64,000 bases of DNA from contig NZ_PIPQ01000009.1 of assembly GCF_003987015.1 (NCBI RefSeq), forward strand, positions 1 to 64,000, given 5' to 3'. Position 1 is the first letter of the stretch. Every line of letters starts with the position of its first letter. This document shows positions 39,696 through 49,788 of the stretch, piece by piece. A program made the translations under genes and the position numbers. Origin of the DNA: Aliidiomarina taiwanensis (GTDB taxonomy: Bacteria > Pseudomonadota > Gammaproteobacteria > Enterobacterales > Alteromonadaceae). The notes beneath the pieces are model-generated. The model saw only the letters and a program-made list of their open reading frames with translations, searched no databases and was not told the origin of the DNA.

Positions 39696-40256
39696 ATGCG
39701 AATAAAAAACACGGAAAGTCGTTATGGCTTCGTTAGCGTACTGCTGCACTGGACTATTGGCCTAGCGGTGATTGGCATGTTTGCCATGGGCGTATGGATG
39801 GTCGACTTAAACTACTACAGCCCTTGGTACCACAAGGCACCCGCACTGCACAAAAGTATTGGCGTGGTGTTGTTTATAGCTTTGCTACTTCGGCTTGTGT
39901 GGCGCCGCCTGAACCCGCAGGTACAGCCTTTGGCTAGCCATAGTGCCTGGGAGCAAAAAGGAGCAAAGCTGGGCCATTGGCTGATGTACGCGCTCATGTT
40001 TGCGCTGCTCATTTCAGGCTATTTAATTTCAACGGCCGACGGGGTCGGTGTGTTGGTGTTCGGACTGATTGAACTACCGGCTAGTGTGTATGGTCTACCC
40101 AACCAGGCCGATATAGCCGGTGAGGTGCACAAATACTTAGGCTGGGTGCTTATGGGCGTGGTGGCTATTCATGCCTTAGCCGCCATAAAGCACCATTTTA
40201 TTGATGGCGATGCCACCTTAGTGCGAATGTTTGGTAAAGGCACTCGCAAGCGCTAA
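39696..40256 (+). CDS. cybB: cytochrome b561 family protein
   Basis: 186 residues with four transmembrane helices and the haem-ligand histidines in VLLHWTIGL, LHKSIGVVL, KLGHWLMYA and VVAIHALAAIKHHFIDGD. A dihaem b-type cytochrome that transfers electrons in the inner membrane. AAGGTG precedes the start. Followed by yceI, as in E. coli where the two form an operon. Confidence 0.92.
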   Translation: MRIKNTESRYGFVSVLLHWTIGLAVIGMFAMGVWMVDLNYYSPWYHKAPALHKSIGVVLFIALLLRLVWRRLNPQVQPLASHSAWEQKGAKLGHWLMYALMFALLISGYLISTADGVGVLVFGLIELPASVYGLPNQADIAGEVHKYLGWVLMGVVAIHALAAIKHHFIDGDATLVRMFGKGTRKR

Positions 40257-40301
40257 TGCACAGGCTAAAATAAGCAAATACATAAACATGAGGATGATGT
40301 G

Positions 40302-40877
40302 ATGTTAAAGAAATTAGTAACAGGTGCCTTACTAGGCAGTATGTTAATGGCCGGAGCCGCAACAGCCGCTGACTACAAAGTGGATATTGAAGGTCAGCAT
40401 GCCTTTGTGCAATTTAAAGTAAACCACTTAGGTTTTAGCTGGATGTACGGCAGTTTTAAAGACTTCGACGGCAGTTTTAGCTACGACCCAGCGAAGCCAG
40501 AAGAAAGTGAAGTAAACATTGTCATTCAAACCAACAGTGTTGACACGAACCACACAGAGCGCGACAAGCATTTGCGCAGCGGCGACTTCTTAAATGTTCG
40601 CAAGCACCCGGAAGCACGCTTTACCTCGACTTCGGTTGCAGTAACGGGTGAAGACACCATGGACGTGTCTGGCAACCTCACTTTAAATGGCGTTACCAAG
40701 CCGATTGTTATTGCGGTGAAGAAAACCGGCGAAGGCGATGACCCATGGGGTGGTTACCGAGTCGGCTTTGAAGGTACGACCAGTATTATGCTGAAAGACT
40801 TCAACATAAAACAAAATTTAGGCCCGGCGACACAAAGCGTCGAGTTTATGTTGTCTCTTGAAGGTGTGCGCTTGTAG
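40302..40877 (+). CDS. yceI: YceI-family periplasmic lipid-binding protein
   Basis: 191 residues. A signal peptide (residues 1 to about 22, ending AGAATAA) precedes a lipocalin-like YceI beta barrel, with [20 protein letters not shown] and [14 protein letters not shown]. The family binds isoprenoids such as ubiquinone precursors. ATG 40302 has GAGGA 7 bases upstream; the GTG just before it is less likely. Paired with cybB, suggesting a quinone-related role. Confidence 0.93.
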   Translation: MLKKLVTGALLGSMLMAGAATAADYKVDIEGQHAFVQFKVNHLGFSWMYGSFKDFDGSFSYDPAKPEESEVNIVIQTNSVDTNHTERDKHLRSGDFLNVRKHPEARFTSTSVAVTGEDTMDVSGNLTLNGVTKPIVIAVKKTGEGDDPWGGYRVGFEGTTSIMLKDFNIKQNLGPATQSVEFMLSLEGVRL

Positions 40878-40931
40878 GCTCGGCACTGCCTCAGGTCACT
40901 TTGTAGTGCTTTGCGGTATTATCAAAGGCTA

Positions 40932-40966
40932 AAAAAAAGCGCCATGCAATGCATGGCGCTTTTTTA
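40932..40966. terminator. bidirectional terminator between yceI and typA
   Basis: Perfect stem AGCGCCATGC (40938-40947) / GCATGGCGCT (40951-40960), 3-base loop, A-run before and T-run after, serving both convergent genes. Confidence 0.9.
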
Positions 40967-40982
40967 TATCTACGAGAAACGA

Positions 40983-42809
40983 TTAAGAGGAAGCACGTGA
41001 AGCGCGCTTACGCTCGGTTTCGGTTAGAAGCATTTTCCGCACACGAATAGACTGTGGCGTTACTTCTACGAGTTCGTCGTTGTCGATAAACTCAAGGGCT
41101 TGCTCGAGAGTTAAACGAATGGCTGGCGTGAGTACCTGAGCGTCGTCCGTACCCGAGGCACGTACGTTGGTCAGCTGCTTCCCTTTCAAACAGTTTACGG
41201 TTAAGTCGTTTGAACGGTTATGAATACCCACAATCTGGCCTTCATAAACTTCATCACCATGACCAACAAACAAGCGACCACGCTCTTGTAAGTTAAACAG
41301 TGCGTAGGTCAAAGCCTTACCTTTCGCGTTTGAAATAAGCGTCCCGTTCACACGCTGGCCAATACGTCCGCCTTTGTGTGGGCCGTAGTGATCAAATGAG
41401 TGGTAAATCAAACCCGTACCTGAAGTTAAGCTCATGTACTCGGTTTGGAAACCAATTAAGCCACGGCTTGGAATAGTGAAGTCGATACGAATACGACCTT
41501 TTCCATCTGGAATCATGTCGGTCATTTCTGCTTTACGGGTACCTAGCGCTTCCATGACAGAGCCTTGATGCTCTTCTTCAATGTCGACGGTTAGGGTTTC
41601 CATAGGCTCATGTACGACACCGTCTATTTCACGCAGAATGACTTCTGGGCGGGAAACAGCCAGTTCAAAGCCTTCACGGCGCATGTTTTCAATTAAAATA
41701 CTAAGGTGTAGCTCACCACGGCCAGACACACGGAAACGGTCTGGGCTGTCGGTTTCTTCAACACGCAATGCAACGTTGTGCACCAGTTCTTTTTGTAGGC
41801 GCTCAAGAATTTGGCGCGAGGTAACATATTTACCTTCTTTACCCGCAAACGGCGACGTGTTGACTTGGAACGTCATGGTTACCGTTGGTTCGTCAACGGT
41901 CAGCGGTGGTAAGGCTTCAGGGTTGTTTGCAGCACATACAGTGTCTGAAATTTTCAGCTCGCCTAGACCAGTGATAGCACAAATGTCGCCAACCGTAGCC
42001 GACTCCACTTCCATGCGGTCAAGGCCAAGGTAGCCATAAATTAAACCAACGCGGCCTGTTTGCTTGCTGCCGTCGTTGCTAATAACCGTGACTTGCTGGT
42101 TTTGCTTAATGCTACCGCGGGTAATACGGCCAATACCAATCACGCCCACGTAGCTCGAGTAATCTAACTGCGAGATCTGTAACTGCAAGTCGCCTTCTGG
42201 GTCGCCAGACGGGGCAGGTACTTTGTCAACGATGGTTTGGAATAGGGCGTCCATGTTGTCAGGACGCTCGTCAGCGTCTTCACTGGCGTAACCATTAAGA
42301 GCCGACGCATAAATAATAGGGAAGTCGAGTTGTTCGTCGGTGGCACCTAAGTTGTCGAATAAGTCGAACACTTGGTCGATGACCCAGTCTGGACGAGCGC
42401 CCGGACGGTCAATTTTGTTCACAACAACAATAGGGTTTAAGCCATGGTCAAAGGCTTTTTGTGTCACAAAGCGAGTTTGGGGCATTGGGCCGTCGACGGC
42501 GTCGACAACCAAAATAACGGAATCTGCCATGGAAAGGACGCGCTCAACTTCTCCACCGAAGTCGGCGTGTCCTGGGGTATCAAGAATGTTAATACGATAA
42601 CCGCTCCAGTTGATGGCTGTATTCTTAGCTAGAATAGTAATACCGCGTTCTTTCTCGATGTCGCCTGAGTCCATCACACGTTCTTCTGCAGGGCCTCGGC
42701 TTTCGAGCGTTCCCGACAGCTGAAGGAGTTTGTCAACAAGGGTGGTTTTACCGTGGTCGACGTGGGCGATAATCGCGATATTGCGTAGCTTTTGAATATC
42801 TTTAGACAT
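40983..42809 (-). CDS. typA: ribosome-associated GTPase BipA/TypA
   Basis: 608 residues. Translational GTPase with G1 [10 protein letters not shown] (about 15-24), G3 [12 protein letters not shown] (about 77-88), G4 NKID, then EF-G-like domains III and V and the BipA-specific C-terminal domain. BipA assists 50S assembly at low temperature. Its promoter lies in a long inverted repeat upstream. Confidence 0.97.
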   Translation of the reverse strand: MSKDIQKLRNIAIIAHVDHGKTTLVDKLLQLSGTLESRGPAEERVMDSGDIEKERGITILAKNTAINWSGYRINILDTPGHADFGGEVERVLSMADSVILVVDAVDGPMPQTRFVTQKAFDHGLNPIVVVNKIDRPGARPDWVIDQVFDLFDNLGATDEQLDFPIIYASALNGYASEDADERPDNMDALFQTIVDKVPAPSGDPEGDLQLQISQLDYSSYVGVIGIGRITRGSIKQNQQVTVISNDGSKQTGRVGLIYGYLGLDRMEVESATVGDICAITGLGELKISDTVCAANNPEALPPLTVDEPTVTMTFQVNTSPFAGKEGKYVTSRQILERLQKELVHNVALRVEETDSPDRFRVSGRGELHLSILIENMRREGFELAVSRPEVILREIDGVVHEPMETLTVDIEEEHQGSVMEALGTRKAEMTDMIPDGKGRIRIDFTIPSRGLIGFQTEYMSLTSGTGLIYHSFDHYGPHKGGRIGQRVNGTLISNAKGKALTYALFNLQERGRLFVGHGDEVYEGQIVGIHNRSNDLTVNCLKGKQLTNVRASGTDDAQVLTPAIRLTLEQALEFIDNDELVEVTPQSIRVRKMLLTETERKRASRASS

Positions 42810-42873
42810 ACAGGGGGTTCTACCTCAAAGTGAAAGTGCCACAGCCCAATAAAATAAAGGCCTGAAACACGAA

Positions 42874-42935
42874 GGGCGCATATTATACGGGTTTTGTGCT
42901 CAAAATTAAAGCAAAAACCACGTTAATATGCGCCC
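42874..42935. promoter_or_regulatory. nested inverted repeat containing the typA promoter
   Basis: Perfect 12-base outer arms GGGCGCATATTA (42874-42885) and TAATATGCGCCC (42924-42935) enclose imperfect inner arms GGTTTTGTGCT (42890-42900) and AGCAAAAACC (42910-42919). On the minus strand TATAAT (42882-42887) sits at the outer arm edge. It may also serve as terminator for the upstream TonB receptor gene, although no T-run follows. Confidence 0.5.
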
Positions 42936-42948
42936 CGACTATGAGAAA

Positions 42949-45309
42949 TTAGAATGAGTAGTTCACAGATAACCAGAAGTTACGTGCGCGTTCTGTGGTG
43001 TTGTAGTCGGAGGTGCAAATATATTCAACTTCCGTATCTGCAAGTAAACACGTACGAGAACTAAGGTCATTGTCGAGCAGGTTGTTAACGCGCGCCCGAA
43101 CCGTGAAGTTATCCGTCACCGAGTAGCTAGCGCCGAGGTGTACAAGTTCGTAACTTTTGAAGTATTGCTCAACGGTTTCTGGGCCTTGTGGGCCAGTAAC
43201 ATTTGCAGTGCCACGGAACCGCTTGCTACGAATTTCGCCTTGTAGAAAGAAGCTTAACTTGTCATTAAGTTTGTAGTGAGCCGATAAATTGGCCATATGC
43301 TTTGGTGTATTAACCAAAGGCAAACCGGCGTCTTCCCCGCTTTTCACTTCACTTTCTGTGTAGGTATAGTTCGCTTTTAACCCCAAGGCATCAGTTACAT
43401 CGTATGCTGCATACACTTCCGCGCCACGAGTTTCTGCAGAATCAACGTTTTGGTACTGAGAAAAACTGGTAAAGCCTAAGTCAGCCCAGCCTTCACCGAT
43501 ATCAACACAAGATTCGCCGGCCGCTGCAACCTCGCAGTTTGGTGCTGTATCTTGGCGAATTATTTTGTCATCAAATTTATTGTAGAACACCGTAAAGTTA
43601 CTGGTGAAGTTGTGACCATTATCGTAATAAATAGCCGCTTCATAGTTTACGCTTGTTTCTGGTTGTAAGTCGGGCGTACCAACCAGTGGCAATGTCCCCT
43701 GACGACCAAAGCCGGTGATACCTGGAAATAAGTCGTTTGGCTTCGGCGCTTTATACCCCGTGCTGATACCACCCTTCACGGTCCAATCGCTATTTAAGGT
43801 GTAGTTTAAGTATGCACGCGGGCTTAACTGGCCTCCAAACACGTTATGGTCGTCGTAACGAATGCCGGTTGTTAATGTAAGATCTGTAGTGATATCCCAG
43901 CCGTCTTCAACAAAAACAGCCACCTGGCGGTGATCTTGCGTCGTTCCCTCGCGGTATTCATCGCCATAAACACCAAACACGCCGTCTTCCATGGCTACAT
44001 CTAAAAACTGTAAACCGGTGACAATATTATGGGTGTTGTACGACATGGAAAAGTAGCTATCAAATATCCAGTTCTTCAGGCTGAGCGCTCGCTTCGGACG
44101 AGGTAAAAACTGGGCGTTAATTTGGTCTTCTATTTCGGCTGTTAACTCTGGCTTGGCGGTGCCTTGGTTCGCTGCTGCAGTGTCCCAAATATCCTGAATG
44201 GCGCGGCGTTCTTGTAGGGTAAAAGGAAGTGAACGGCCAAGGTTTTCACTGGTGCTATAGGTTAAATGGTTAGTCCATGTGCCAAGCTCAAAGTCACCTA
44301 CGTAGCTTAAAACCAACTGCTCCCGCTGGAATCGTTGATAAGGCGCATAACCAACACGTGGCTGAATAATGCCGTTATTGTCTACTCGCCACATGTTTTT
44401 GGCTGCATCTAATGTACCTACTTGTCCCAATGCATTGTTGTACTTTTGTTTAGCAACATCATAGGCCACACTAAAGCGCTGCGTTTCTTGAGGTGAGTAG
44501 TTTAAGGTTGCGCCCCAATTCCACGTTTTTCCACCTACTATTTTTTTATCGCCAAAGCTCCCAGAATCTGTCCAAGTTGAGCCGTCAGGCAGAGGCAACT
44601 CCACTTGGTAGCCTGGTTGGCTAGGCTCGCGCATGTAGGTAGACCCACGCAGCGCAAGTGTGAGGTTTTCAGCCAGTGCGCCCGTTAAGTACATATCGAC
44701 TTTCTGGTCATTTCCGTACTGGCTGTCTTCTTGGAGAGTACCCGAAACAGTCACGTCACCGTGCCATTCAGACAAGTTGCGGCGTGTAATAATATTAATC
44801 ACCCCGCCCATAGCGTCGCTGCCATAAAGGGTGGACATGGGCCCGCGCACGACTTCGATACGATCAATAGCTGCTAATGGGGGCATGTACATAAATTGAC
44901 TATTGCCGAAGTTATTTGGGCCTATATTTCCCGTGTCGTTTTGACGGCGACCATCTATAAGTACCAGGGTGTACTCTGCAGGCAGGCCACGCATAGTAAT
45001 GTTTATATTACCGTTTTTATCTTGTCCTGAGCCAACATCTATTCCCTCAATATCACGCAGTGCATCGGCTATGCCTGCGTAAGCACGCATCGCCAGTTCT
45101 TCACGGGTAACCACAGTGACGCTGGCTGGTGCGTCTATAAGTTTGCTTTCAATCGCGCTGGCAGTCACAACGATATGTTCAATGCGCTCCTTCGCTGGTG
45201 GGCTGGACAGCTCTGGGTTAGGTAATTCAGGTTGGGTTATCTCGGCGGCGTTAGCGGCTGCTAAAGCAGAAGTAACAGCAAGGGCGCAAAGAGAAAGTGA
45301 AAGTCGCAT
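42949..45309 (-). CDS. TonB-dependent outer-membrane receptor (siderophore/iron type)
   Basis: 786 residues. Signal peptide (1 to about 21, ANAAE), a TonB box-like HIVVTAS (about 45-51), plug domain (about 60-175, with LIDGRRQND and DRIEVVRGPMSTLYGSDAMGG) and a beta barrel ending with aromatic F after NYSF. It resembles the FepA/CirA/IrgA group for ferric siderophores; the ligand is not identified. AGGAAA precedes the ATG. Divergent from the PepSY gene with Fur-like sites between. Confidence 0.9.
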   Translation of the reverse strand: MRLSLSLCALAVTSALAAANAAEITQPELPNPELSSPPAKERIEHIVVTASAIESKLIDAPASVTVVTREELAMRAYAGIADALRDIEGIDVGSGQDKNGNINITMRGLPAEYTLVLIDGRRQNDTGNIGPNNFGNSQFMYMPPLAAIDRIEVVRGPMSTLYGSDAMGGVINIITRRNLSEWHGDVTVSGTLQEDSQYGNDQKVDMYLTGALAENLTLALRGSTYMREPSQPGYQVELPLPDGSTWTDSGSFGDKKIVGGKTWNWGATLNYSPQETQRFSVAYDVAKQKYNNALGQVGTLDAAKNMWRVDNNGIIQPRVGYAPYQRFQREQLVLSYVGDFELGTWTNHLTYSTSENLGRSLPFTLQERRAIQDIWDTAAANQGTAKPELTAEIEDQINAQFLPRPKRALSLKNWIFDSYFSMSYNTHNIVTGLQFLDVAMEDGVFGVYGDEYREGTTQDHRQVAVFVEDGWDITTDLTLTTGIRYDDHNVFGGQLSPRAYLNYTLNSDWTVKGGISTGYKAPKPNDLFPGITGFGRQGTLPLVGTPDLQPETSVNYEAAIYYDNGHNFTSNFTVFYNKFDDKIIRQDTAPNCEVAAAGESCVDIGEGWADLGFTSFSQYQNVDSAETRGAEVYAAYDVTDALGLKANYTYTESEVKSGEDAGLPLVNTPKHMANLSAHYKLNDKLSFFLQGEIRSKRFRGTANVTGPQGPETVEQYFKSYELVHLGASYSVTDNFTVRARVNNLLDNDLSSRTCLLADTEVEYICTSDYNTTERARNFWLSVNYSF

Positions 45310-45355
45310 TTTGTTTCCTGTCGTTTTATTTATGTGTATGAGTTAAGGTTGTTGC

Positions 45356-45376
45356 AAATGGTAATCGATCTCATTT
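45356..45376. promoter_or_regulatory. Fur box candidate 1
   Basis: AAATGGTAATCGATCTCATTT; its inner 15 bases match the TGATAATCATTATCA Fur core at about 11 positions. Located nearer the TonB receptor start. Confidence 0.6.
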
Positions 45377-45392
45377 ATGCTTGTAAACAGCT

Positions 45393-45411
45393 AATGCGAA
45401 CTATTCTTATT
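45393..45411. promoter_or_regulatory. Fur box candidate 2
   Basis: AATGCGAACTATTCTTATT resembles the Fur-site variant AATGAGAATTATTCTCATT at about 16 of 19 positions. Located nearer the PepSY-protein start. Confidence 0.6.
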
Positions 45412-45454
45412 TGTATTTAAAGCGATTAAAATATTCAGAGGTAAAAACAACTTC

Positions 45455-46624
45455 ATGGAACTTGCAAAAGATAGAGTTAACAGAAGTACATCGAGGCCAA
45501 TGCGCAAAGCCAGGAAGCCTCGTAAGCGTTCACCCGTGGGGAGCATTAAGTCGTGGCATTGGATAGCGTCAGCTGTGTGTTTAATCGCCACATTAGGCTT
45601 TGCGCTGACGGGCATAACGCTCAACCATGCTTCGCGTGTTGAAGCAACGCCAACTAAAACAACGTTTGAGATGGAATTACCACCAGCTGCTCACCAAGCA
45701 TTGGTTAAGCGACAACAAGAATTATTGCAAACAACCCATTCTGCAGAAGCCAGTTTACCGAGTATTTTTAGGCAGTGGTATCAACAGCAAGCCTTTGGCA
45801 TGCGGTTAACAGGAGTAGAAGCCGAGTGGGACATGTATGAGGTTTATGTAGGACTGCCGCAAGCGGGGGGTGATCGTTGGTTTCGCGTGGACTTGGAAAG
45901 TGGTGAGTTCTATCAAGAAAATATCGACCGTGGTTGGATTGCATATTTTAATGACTTACACAAAGGGCGTAATACGTCAGGTGCATGGGTGAGCATGTTA
46001 GATATTTTGGCCATTATTATGCTGGTTTACGCAATAACAGGACTGATTCTTTTGAAACGATATGCAAAAGGTAGGAAAAGTACTTGGCCATTGGTTATCG
46101 CAGGCTTAATTATTCCATGGCTATTTTTGATGGTGCCGACACATGCAAGCGAGAAGGATGAAGTGCAGTTGACGCTCACCATTCCAGCGCTAAATGTGGC
46201 GGAATACCATCGGCCTTATGTGGCTATTTGGCTTGCTGATGGGAAGCATCAGCGGGTGCAAGACTTGGCCGTGTTGTACGACGGTAAAATGGCAAACCGA
46301 GAAGGCGAGAAGTGGCTAAAAGACATACGGCAATGGTGGCGTCGAAGCGGGCGCAGCCTGGAAATGCCAATGGACGGTGTCAGTGGCGCAACCAAACGTC
46401 CGGGCACCCATACATTTAATTTTTCCGAGGTAGGCGCTTTGTTTAAGCAGTTGCCTGCAGGAGATTACTTTTTAAACATTGAGGCTGCACGAGAAGTGGG
46501 AGGGCGTGAGCATGTCGTTGTGCCTATTTCATTACCCATTGAGCCCCATGAACCCATATTAATGAAGGCACAAGGTGAGCACGAACTTGGCCTAGTGGAA
46601 TTATACATACTGTTAAACGATTGA
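45455..46624 (+). CDS. PepSY-TM / DUF2271 fusion protein (iron-locus membrane protein)
   Basis: 389 residues. A basic N-terminus, a membrane helix (about 31-53), a periplasmic PepSY-like part, a second helix pair (about 180-235, MLDILAIIMLVYAITGLILL and WPLVIAGLIIPWLFLMVPTH), then a C-terminal domain (about 245-389) with the VAIWLADGK and VAPE-like pattern of DUF2271. PepSY-TM proteins with siderophore receptors are thought to act in ferric-siderophore reduction; that is inferred here. Start uncertain: M16 (45500) is an alternative. Divergent from the receptor. Confidence 0.75.
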   Translation: MELAKDRVNRSTSRPMRKARKPRKRSPVGSIKSWHWIASAVCLIATLGFALTGITLNHASRVEATPTKTTFEMELPPAAHQALVKRQQELLQTTHSAEASLPSIFRQWYQQQAFGMRLTGVEAEWDMYEVYVGLPQAGGDRWFRVDLESGEFYQENIDRGWIAYFNDLHKGRNTSGAWVSMLDILAIIMLVYAITGLILLKRYAKGRKSTWPLVIAGLIIPWLFLMVPTHASEKDEVQLTLTIPALNVAEYHRPYVAIWLADGKHQRVQDLAVLYDGKMANREGEKWLKDIRQWWRRSGRSLEMPMDGVSGATKRPGTHTFNFSEVGALFKQLPAGDYFLNIEAAREVGGREHVVVPISLPIEPHEPILMKAQGEHELGLVELYILLND

Positions 46625-46633
46625 GGAATTATC

Positions 46634-47449
46634 ATGAACAAGTCGATTGTACTCGTAGCCCTATCAAGTTTATTAATCAGTGCGCCATCTTGGGCACATC
46701 GGGCTTGGATAAAACCAGACACCACTGTGGTGTCTAAAGAAAATAGCTGGGTAGCTTTTGACGCCGCCATTTCAAATGACATTTTTGGCTTTGATCATCA
46801 TGCTATGAGCCTTGGTTTGCTAGTAGCAACTGCACCCAACGGAGAACACATACCCCTGCAAAACAAATATACGGGCAAGTACCGTTCTGTTTTTGATTTA
46901 CAGTTAAACCAAAAAGGTACTTATAAAGTTGCTTCTGAGGCGGATACCTTGCGAGCAAGTTGGACCGATAGCGATGGAAAAAAACATTACTGGCCGGGCC
47001 GAGGTCAAACAGTAACCCCCGCCGACTTTGAGCAGCAAGTACCGAAAAGTGCAGACAACTTGGTAGTTAGTAATGTATATCGCCGTATTGAAACTTTTGT
47101 GACTGCTGGAGCACCAAGCCGTGAGGTACTCCAACCTTCTGGACATGGCATTGAATTAATCCCCCATACACATCCGAACGACTTGTACGCAGGCGAAACT
47201 GCCGAGTTTTCTGTACATTTGAATGGTCAAGCGGTTGCGGGTGCAAACATCGAGGTGATCCCTGCAGGAATGCGATATCGCGAGCAGCAAAACGAAATAA
47301 AAACCACCACATCAGAAGATGGACTTTTTTCAATAAATTGGCCGCACGCAGGTCAATACTTTATGGAAATAAATTACTCAGACAATCAAGGAGAAGCTCC
47401 GGCGAGCCAACGTCGAGCTAGTTATTCGGCTGTATTTGAAGTGTTATAA
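46634..47449 (+). CDS. DUF4198 periplasmic protein
   Basis: 271 residues. Signal peptide (1 to about 21, PSWA/HRAW), then HRAWIKPDTTVV and an Ig-like two-domain body with GHGIELIPHTHPNDLYAGE, the layout of DUF4198 (NikM-like) proteins. These occur beside metal or siderophore receptors and are thought to bind metal at the exposed N-terminal His. Function not proven. GAGGAATT precedes the start; 9 bases after the PepSY gene. Confidence 0.85.
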   Translation: MNKSIVLVALSSLLISAPSWAHRAWIKPDTTVVSKENSWVAFDAAISNDIFGFDHHAMSLGLLVATAPNGEHIPLQNKYTGKYRSVFDLQLNQKGTYKVASEADTLRASWTDSDGKKHYWPGRGQTVTPADFEQQVPKSADNLVVSNVYRRIETFVTAGAPSREVLQPSGHGIELIPHTHPNDLYAGETAEFSVHLNGQAVAGANIEVIPAGMRYREQQNEIKTTTSEDGLFSINWPHAGQYFMEINYSDNQGEAPASQRRASYSAVFEVL

Positions 47450-47456
47450 GAGCAGG

Positions 47457-47491
47457 AAATGGTCCCACAAGGAAGTGGGGCCATTTTTTTT
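47457..47491 (+). terminator. terminator of the iron-locus operon
   Basis: Stem AATGGTCCCAC (47458-47468) / GTGGGGCCATT (47475-47485) with one G-T pair and a run of eight T. Confidence 0.88.
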
Positions 47492-47564
47492 ATCAAGCTA
47501 ATGCGTAAAGGAATGAAATACGTCATACTGTAGTGCGCTATTTTCATACTAACCGGAGGCCGTC

Positions 47565-48974
47565 ATGTCGATTCAGGCAGTGATGAATTTAATTGAAGAA
47601 CACAATGTACGATTTGTCGATTTGCGTTTTACAGATACGAAAGGAAAAGAACAGCATTTAACCATTCCAATTTCTCAAGTAGATGACGATTTTTTTGAAG
47701 ACGGCCGTATGTTTGATGGCTCATCTATAGTTGGCTGGAAGGGCATTAGCGAGTCCGACATGGTTCTCCTCCCCGACCCAACCACTGCTGTATTAGACCC
47801 CTTCTCCGAACTCACCACACTAATTATCCGCTGCTCCATATTAGAACCCGACACACGCCAAGGCTACGACCGTGACCCACGTTCCATTGCCCAGCGCGCG
47901 GAAGAGTACCTTATTTCAACAGGCATTGCGGACACGGCCTTGTTTGGCCCTGAGCCCGAGTTTTTCCTATTCGACGATGTGCGTTTTAAAACCGACATTA
48001 GCGGTTCATTTTATTCCATCGACGACCGTGAAGCTCAGTGGAACTCAGACCGTGTGTACGACGATGGTAACCAAGGCCACCGCCCAGGTGTGAAAGGCGG
48101 CTATTTCCCAGTACCACCGGTAGACTCGTCGCACGATATTCGTAGCCTCATGGCAGAAACCATGGAAGAAATGGGCCTCGTGGTGGAAGCGCATCATCAT
48201 GAAGTAGCCACGGCAGGGCAAAACGAAGTAGCGACCCGTTTTAATACCCTGACCAATAAAGCCGACGAAATTCAAATTTTTAAATATGTCGTTCACAACG
48301 TTGCTCATGCTTACGGAAAAACAGCAACCTTCATGCCAAAGCCCTTAGTGGGCGACAATGGCTCGGGTATGCATGTGCACATGTCCCTTGCCAAAGACGG
48401 CAAAAATTTATTTGCGGGTGACAAATACGGTGGCTTGTCAGAGCTAGCGTTGTACTACATTGGGGGCGTTATCAAACACGCGCGTGCCTTGAATGCGTTT
48501 ACCAACCCAGCGACTAACTCGTATAAGCGTCTTATTCCTGGTTTTGAAGCGCCTGTTATGCTGGCTTACTCGGCCCGTAACCGCTCGGCGTCTATTCGTA
48601 TTCCTTTGGTGTCAAACCCGAAAGGGCGCCGTATTGAAGCGCGCTTCCCTGACGCGGTAGCGAACCCGTACTTAGCCTTTACTGCGCTGATGATGGCAGG
48701 CCTGGACGGTATACAGAATAAGATTCACCCAGGTGACGCCATGGACAAAGACTTGTACGACTTGCCTGCGGAAGAAGCGAAGCAAATTCCTACGGTGTCA
48801 ACCTCGTTGGAAATGGCGCTAGCAAGCTTGGACCAAGACCGCGAGTTCTTAACCCGCGGTGGGGTTATGACAGACGACATGATTGACGCTTACATTCGAA
48901 CCAAGCAGAAAGAAGTGGAAGTGATCAATCAAACCACGCACCCACTGGAGTTTGACCTTTACTACAGTTGCTAG
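47565..48974 (+). CDS. glnA: glutamine synthetase type I
   Basis: 469 residues, standard for GlnA I-beta. It has [11 protein letters not shown] near the start, the [11 protein letters not shown] loop (about 50-60), the ATP-binding [16 protein letters not shown] (about 258-273), NRSASIRIP (about 341) and the adenylylation site LYDLP with Tyr398. It makes glutamine from glutamate and ammonia and assimilates ammonia released by the hut pathway. GGAGG precedes the start. No sigma-54 promoter is obvious and ntrBC do not follow; cpxRA does. Confidence 0.97.
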   Translation: MSIQAVMNLIEEHNVRFVDLRFTDTKGKEQHLTIPISQVDDDFFEDGRMFDGSSIVGWKGISESDMVLLPDPTTAVLDPFSELTTLIIRCSILEPDTRQGYDRDPRSIAQRAEEYLISTGIADTALFGPEPEFFLFDDVRFKTDISGSFYSIDDREAQWNSDRVYDDGNQGHRPGVKGGYFPVPPVDSSHDIRSLMAETMEEMGLVVEAHHHEVATAGQNEVATRFNTLTNKADEIQIFKYVVHNVAHAYGKTATFMPKPLVGDNGSGMHVHMSLAKDGKNLFAGDKYGGLSELALYYIGGVIKHARALNAFTNPATNSYKRLIPGFEAPVMLAYSARNRSASIRIPLVSNPKGRRIEARFPDAVANPYLAFTALMMAGLDGIQNKIHPGDAMDKDLYDLPAEEAKQIPTVSTSLEMALASLDQDREFLTRGGVMTDDMIDAYIRTKQKEVEVINQTTHPLEFDLYYSC

Positions 48975-49067
48975 TGCTTATGGAATGTAAAGATAAAGGA
49001 AAGCTTGTCTATTCTTAGGCAAGCCGTCTTTACACTAGGGCAACTACATTTGTTTTAAGGAGCGAAA

Positions 49068-49769
49068 GTGACCCATATTCTATTAGTCGATGACGACGTT
49101 GAATTAGGCGGCATGTTGCAAGAAGTAATGAGCCGTGAAGGCTGGAAGGTTTCTGTGCGGCACGACGGTAAAGCTGGTTTGTCGGCAGCTACAGAAGAAA
49201 CGTGGGACCTCATACTGCTCGACATTATGCTGCCTGAGCTTGACGGCCTACAGGTGCTGAAGCAACTGCGCCAAAGTGGTATTGAAACACCTATTCTTAT
49301 GCTAACCGCCCGCGGTGACGACGTGGACCGGGTGGTTGGTTTAGAACTCGGTGCCGATGACTACTTAGCCAAGCCGTTTTACCCCCGCGAGCTGGTGGCT
49401 CGGGTGCGGGCCCTAATGCGGCGTACAGCGCGCTCACAAACAGAAAAAGTAAGCGTGCAAACCATACGTTTTGCAGGTTTCGAACTGGACATGCTAGAAA
49501 GTGTAGCCACTTGCGACGGTGAAACCTTGAGCTTAACGCCTACTGAATTTGACGTGCTGAAGCAATTAGCAACGCACCATGGTCAGTTGGTGACAAAAGA
49601 AAGCCTGTCTATGCAGGTGCTGGGGCGCCAACTAGGGCCTTTTGACCGCTCTTTAGACGTGCACATCAGCAATATACGTAAAAAACTGCCAAGCCATCCA
49701 GAACGGATAGAAACCGTACGAGGCCGTGGCTACCGTATGGTAGAAGTGGCACAGGCGAGCCATTCCTAA
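49068..49769 (+). CDS. cpxR: CpxR-type OmpR-family response regulator
   Basis: 233 residues, GTG start with AAGGAG upstream. Receiver domain with acidic DDD (8-10), phospho-acceptor Asp52 (LLDIMLPELDG) and KPF; C-terminal winged helix of OmpR type (about 140-230, LTPTEFDVLKQL). CpxR controls envelope-stress genes. Followed by a cpxA-like gene after 19 bases. Confidence 0.9.
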   Translation: MTHILLVDDDVELGGMLQEVMSREGWKVSVRHDGKAGLSAATEETWDLILLDIMLPELDGLQVLKQLRQSGIETPILMLTARGDDVDRVVGLELGADDYLAKPFYPRELVARVRALMRRTARSQTEKVSVQTIRFAGFELDMLESVATCDGETLSLTPTEFDVLKQLATHHGQLVTKESLSMQVLGRQLGPFDRSLDVHISNIRKKLPSHPERIETVRGRGYRMVEVAQASHS

Positions 49770-49788
49770 AGAATGCGTAAGGGTCGCT

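Noticed and set aside
47492-47564. Sigma-54 promoter for glnA
   Set aside because: No TGGCAC-N5-TTGCA spacing visible upstream.
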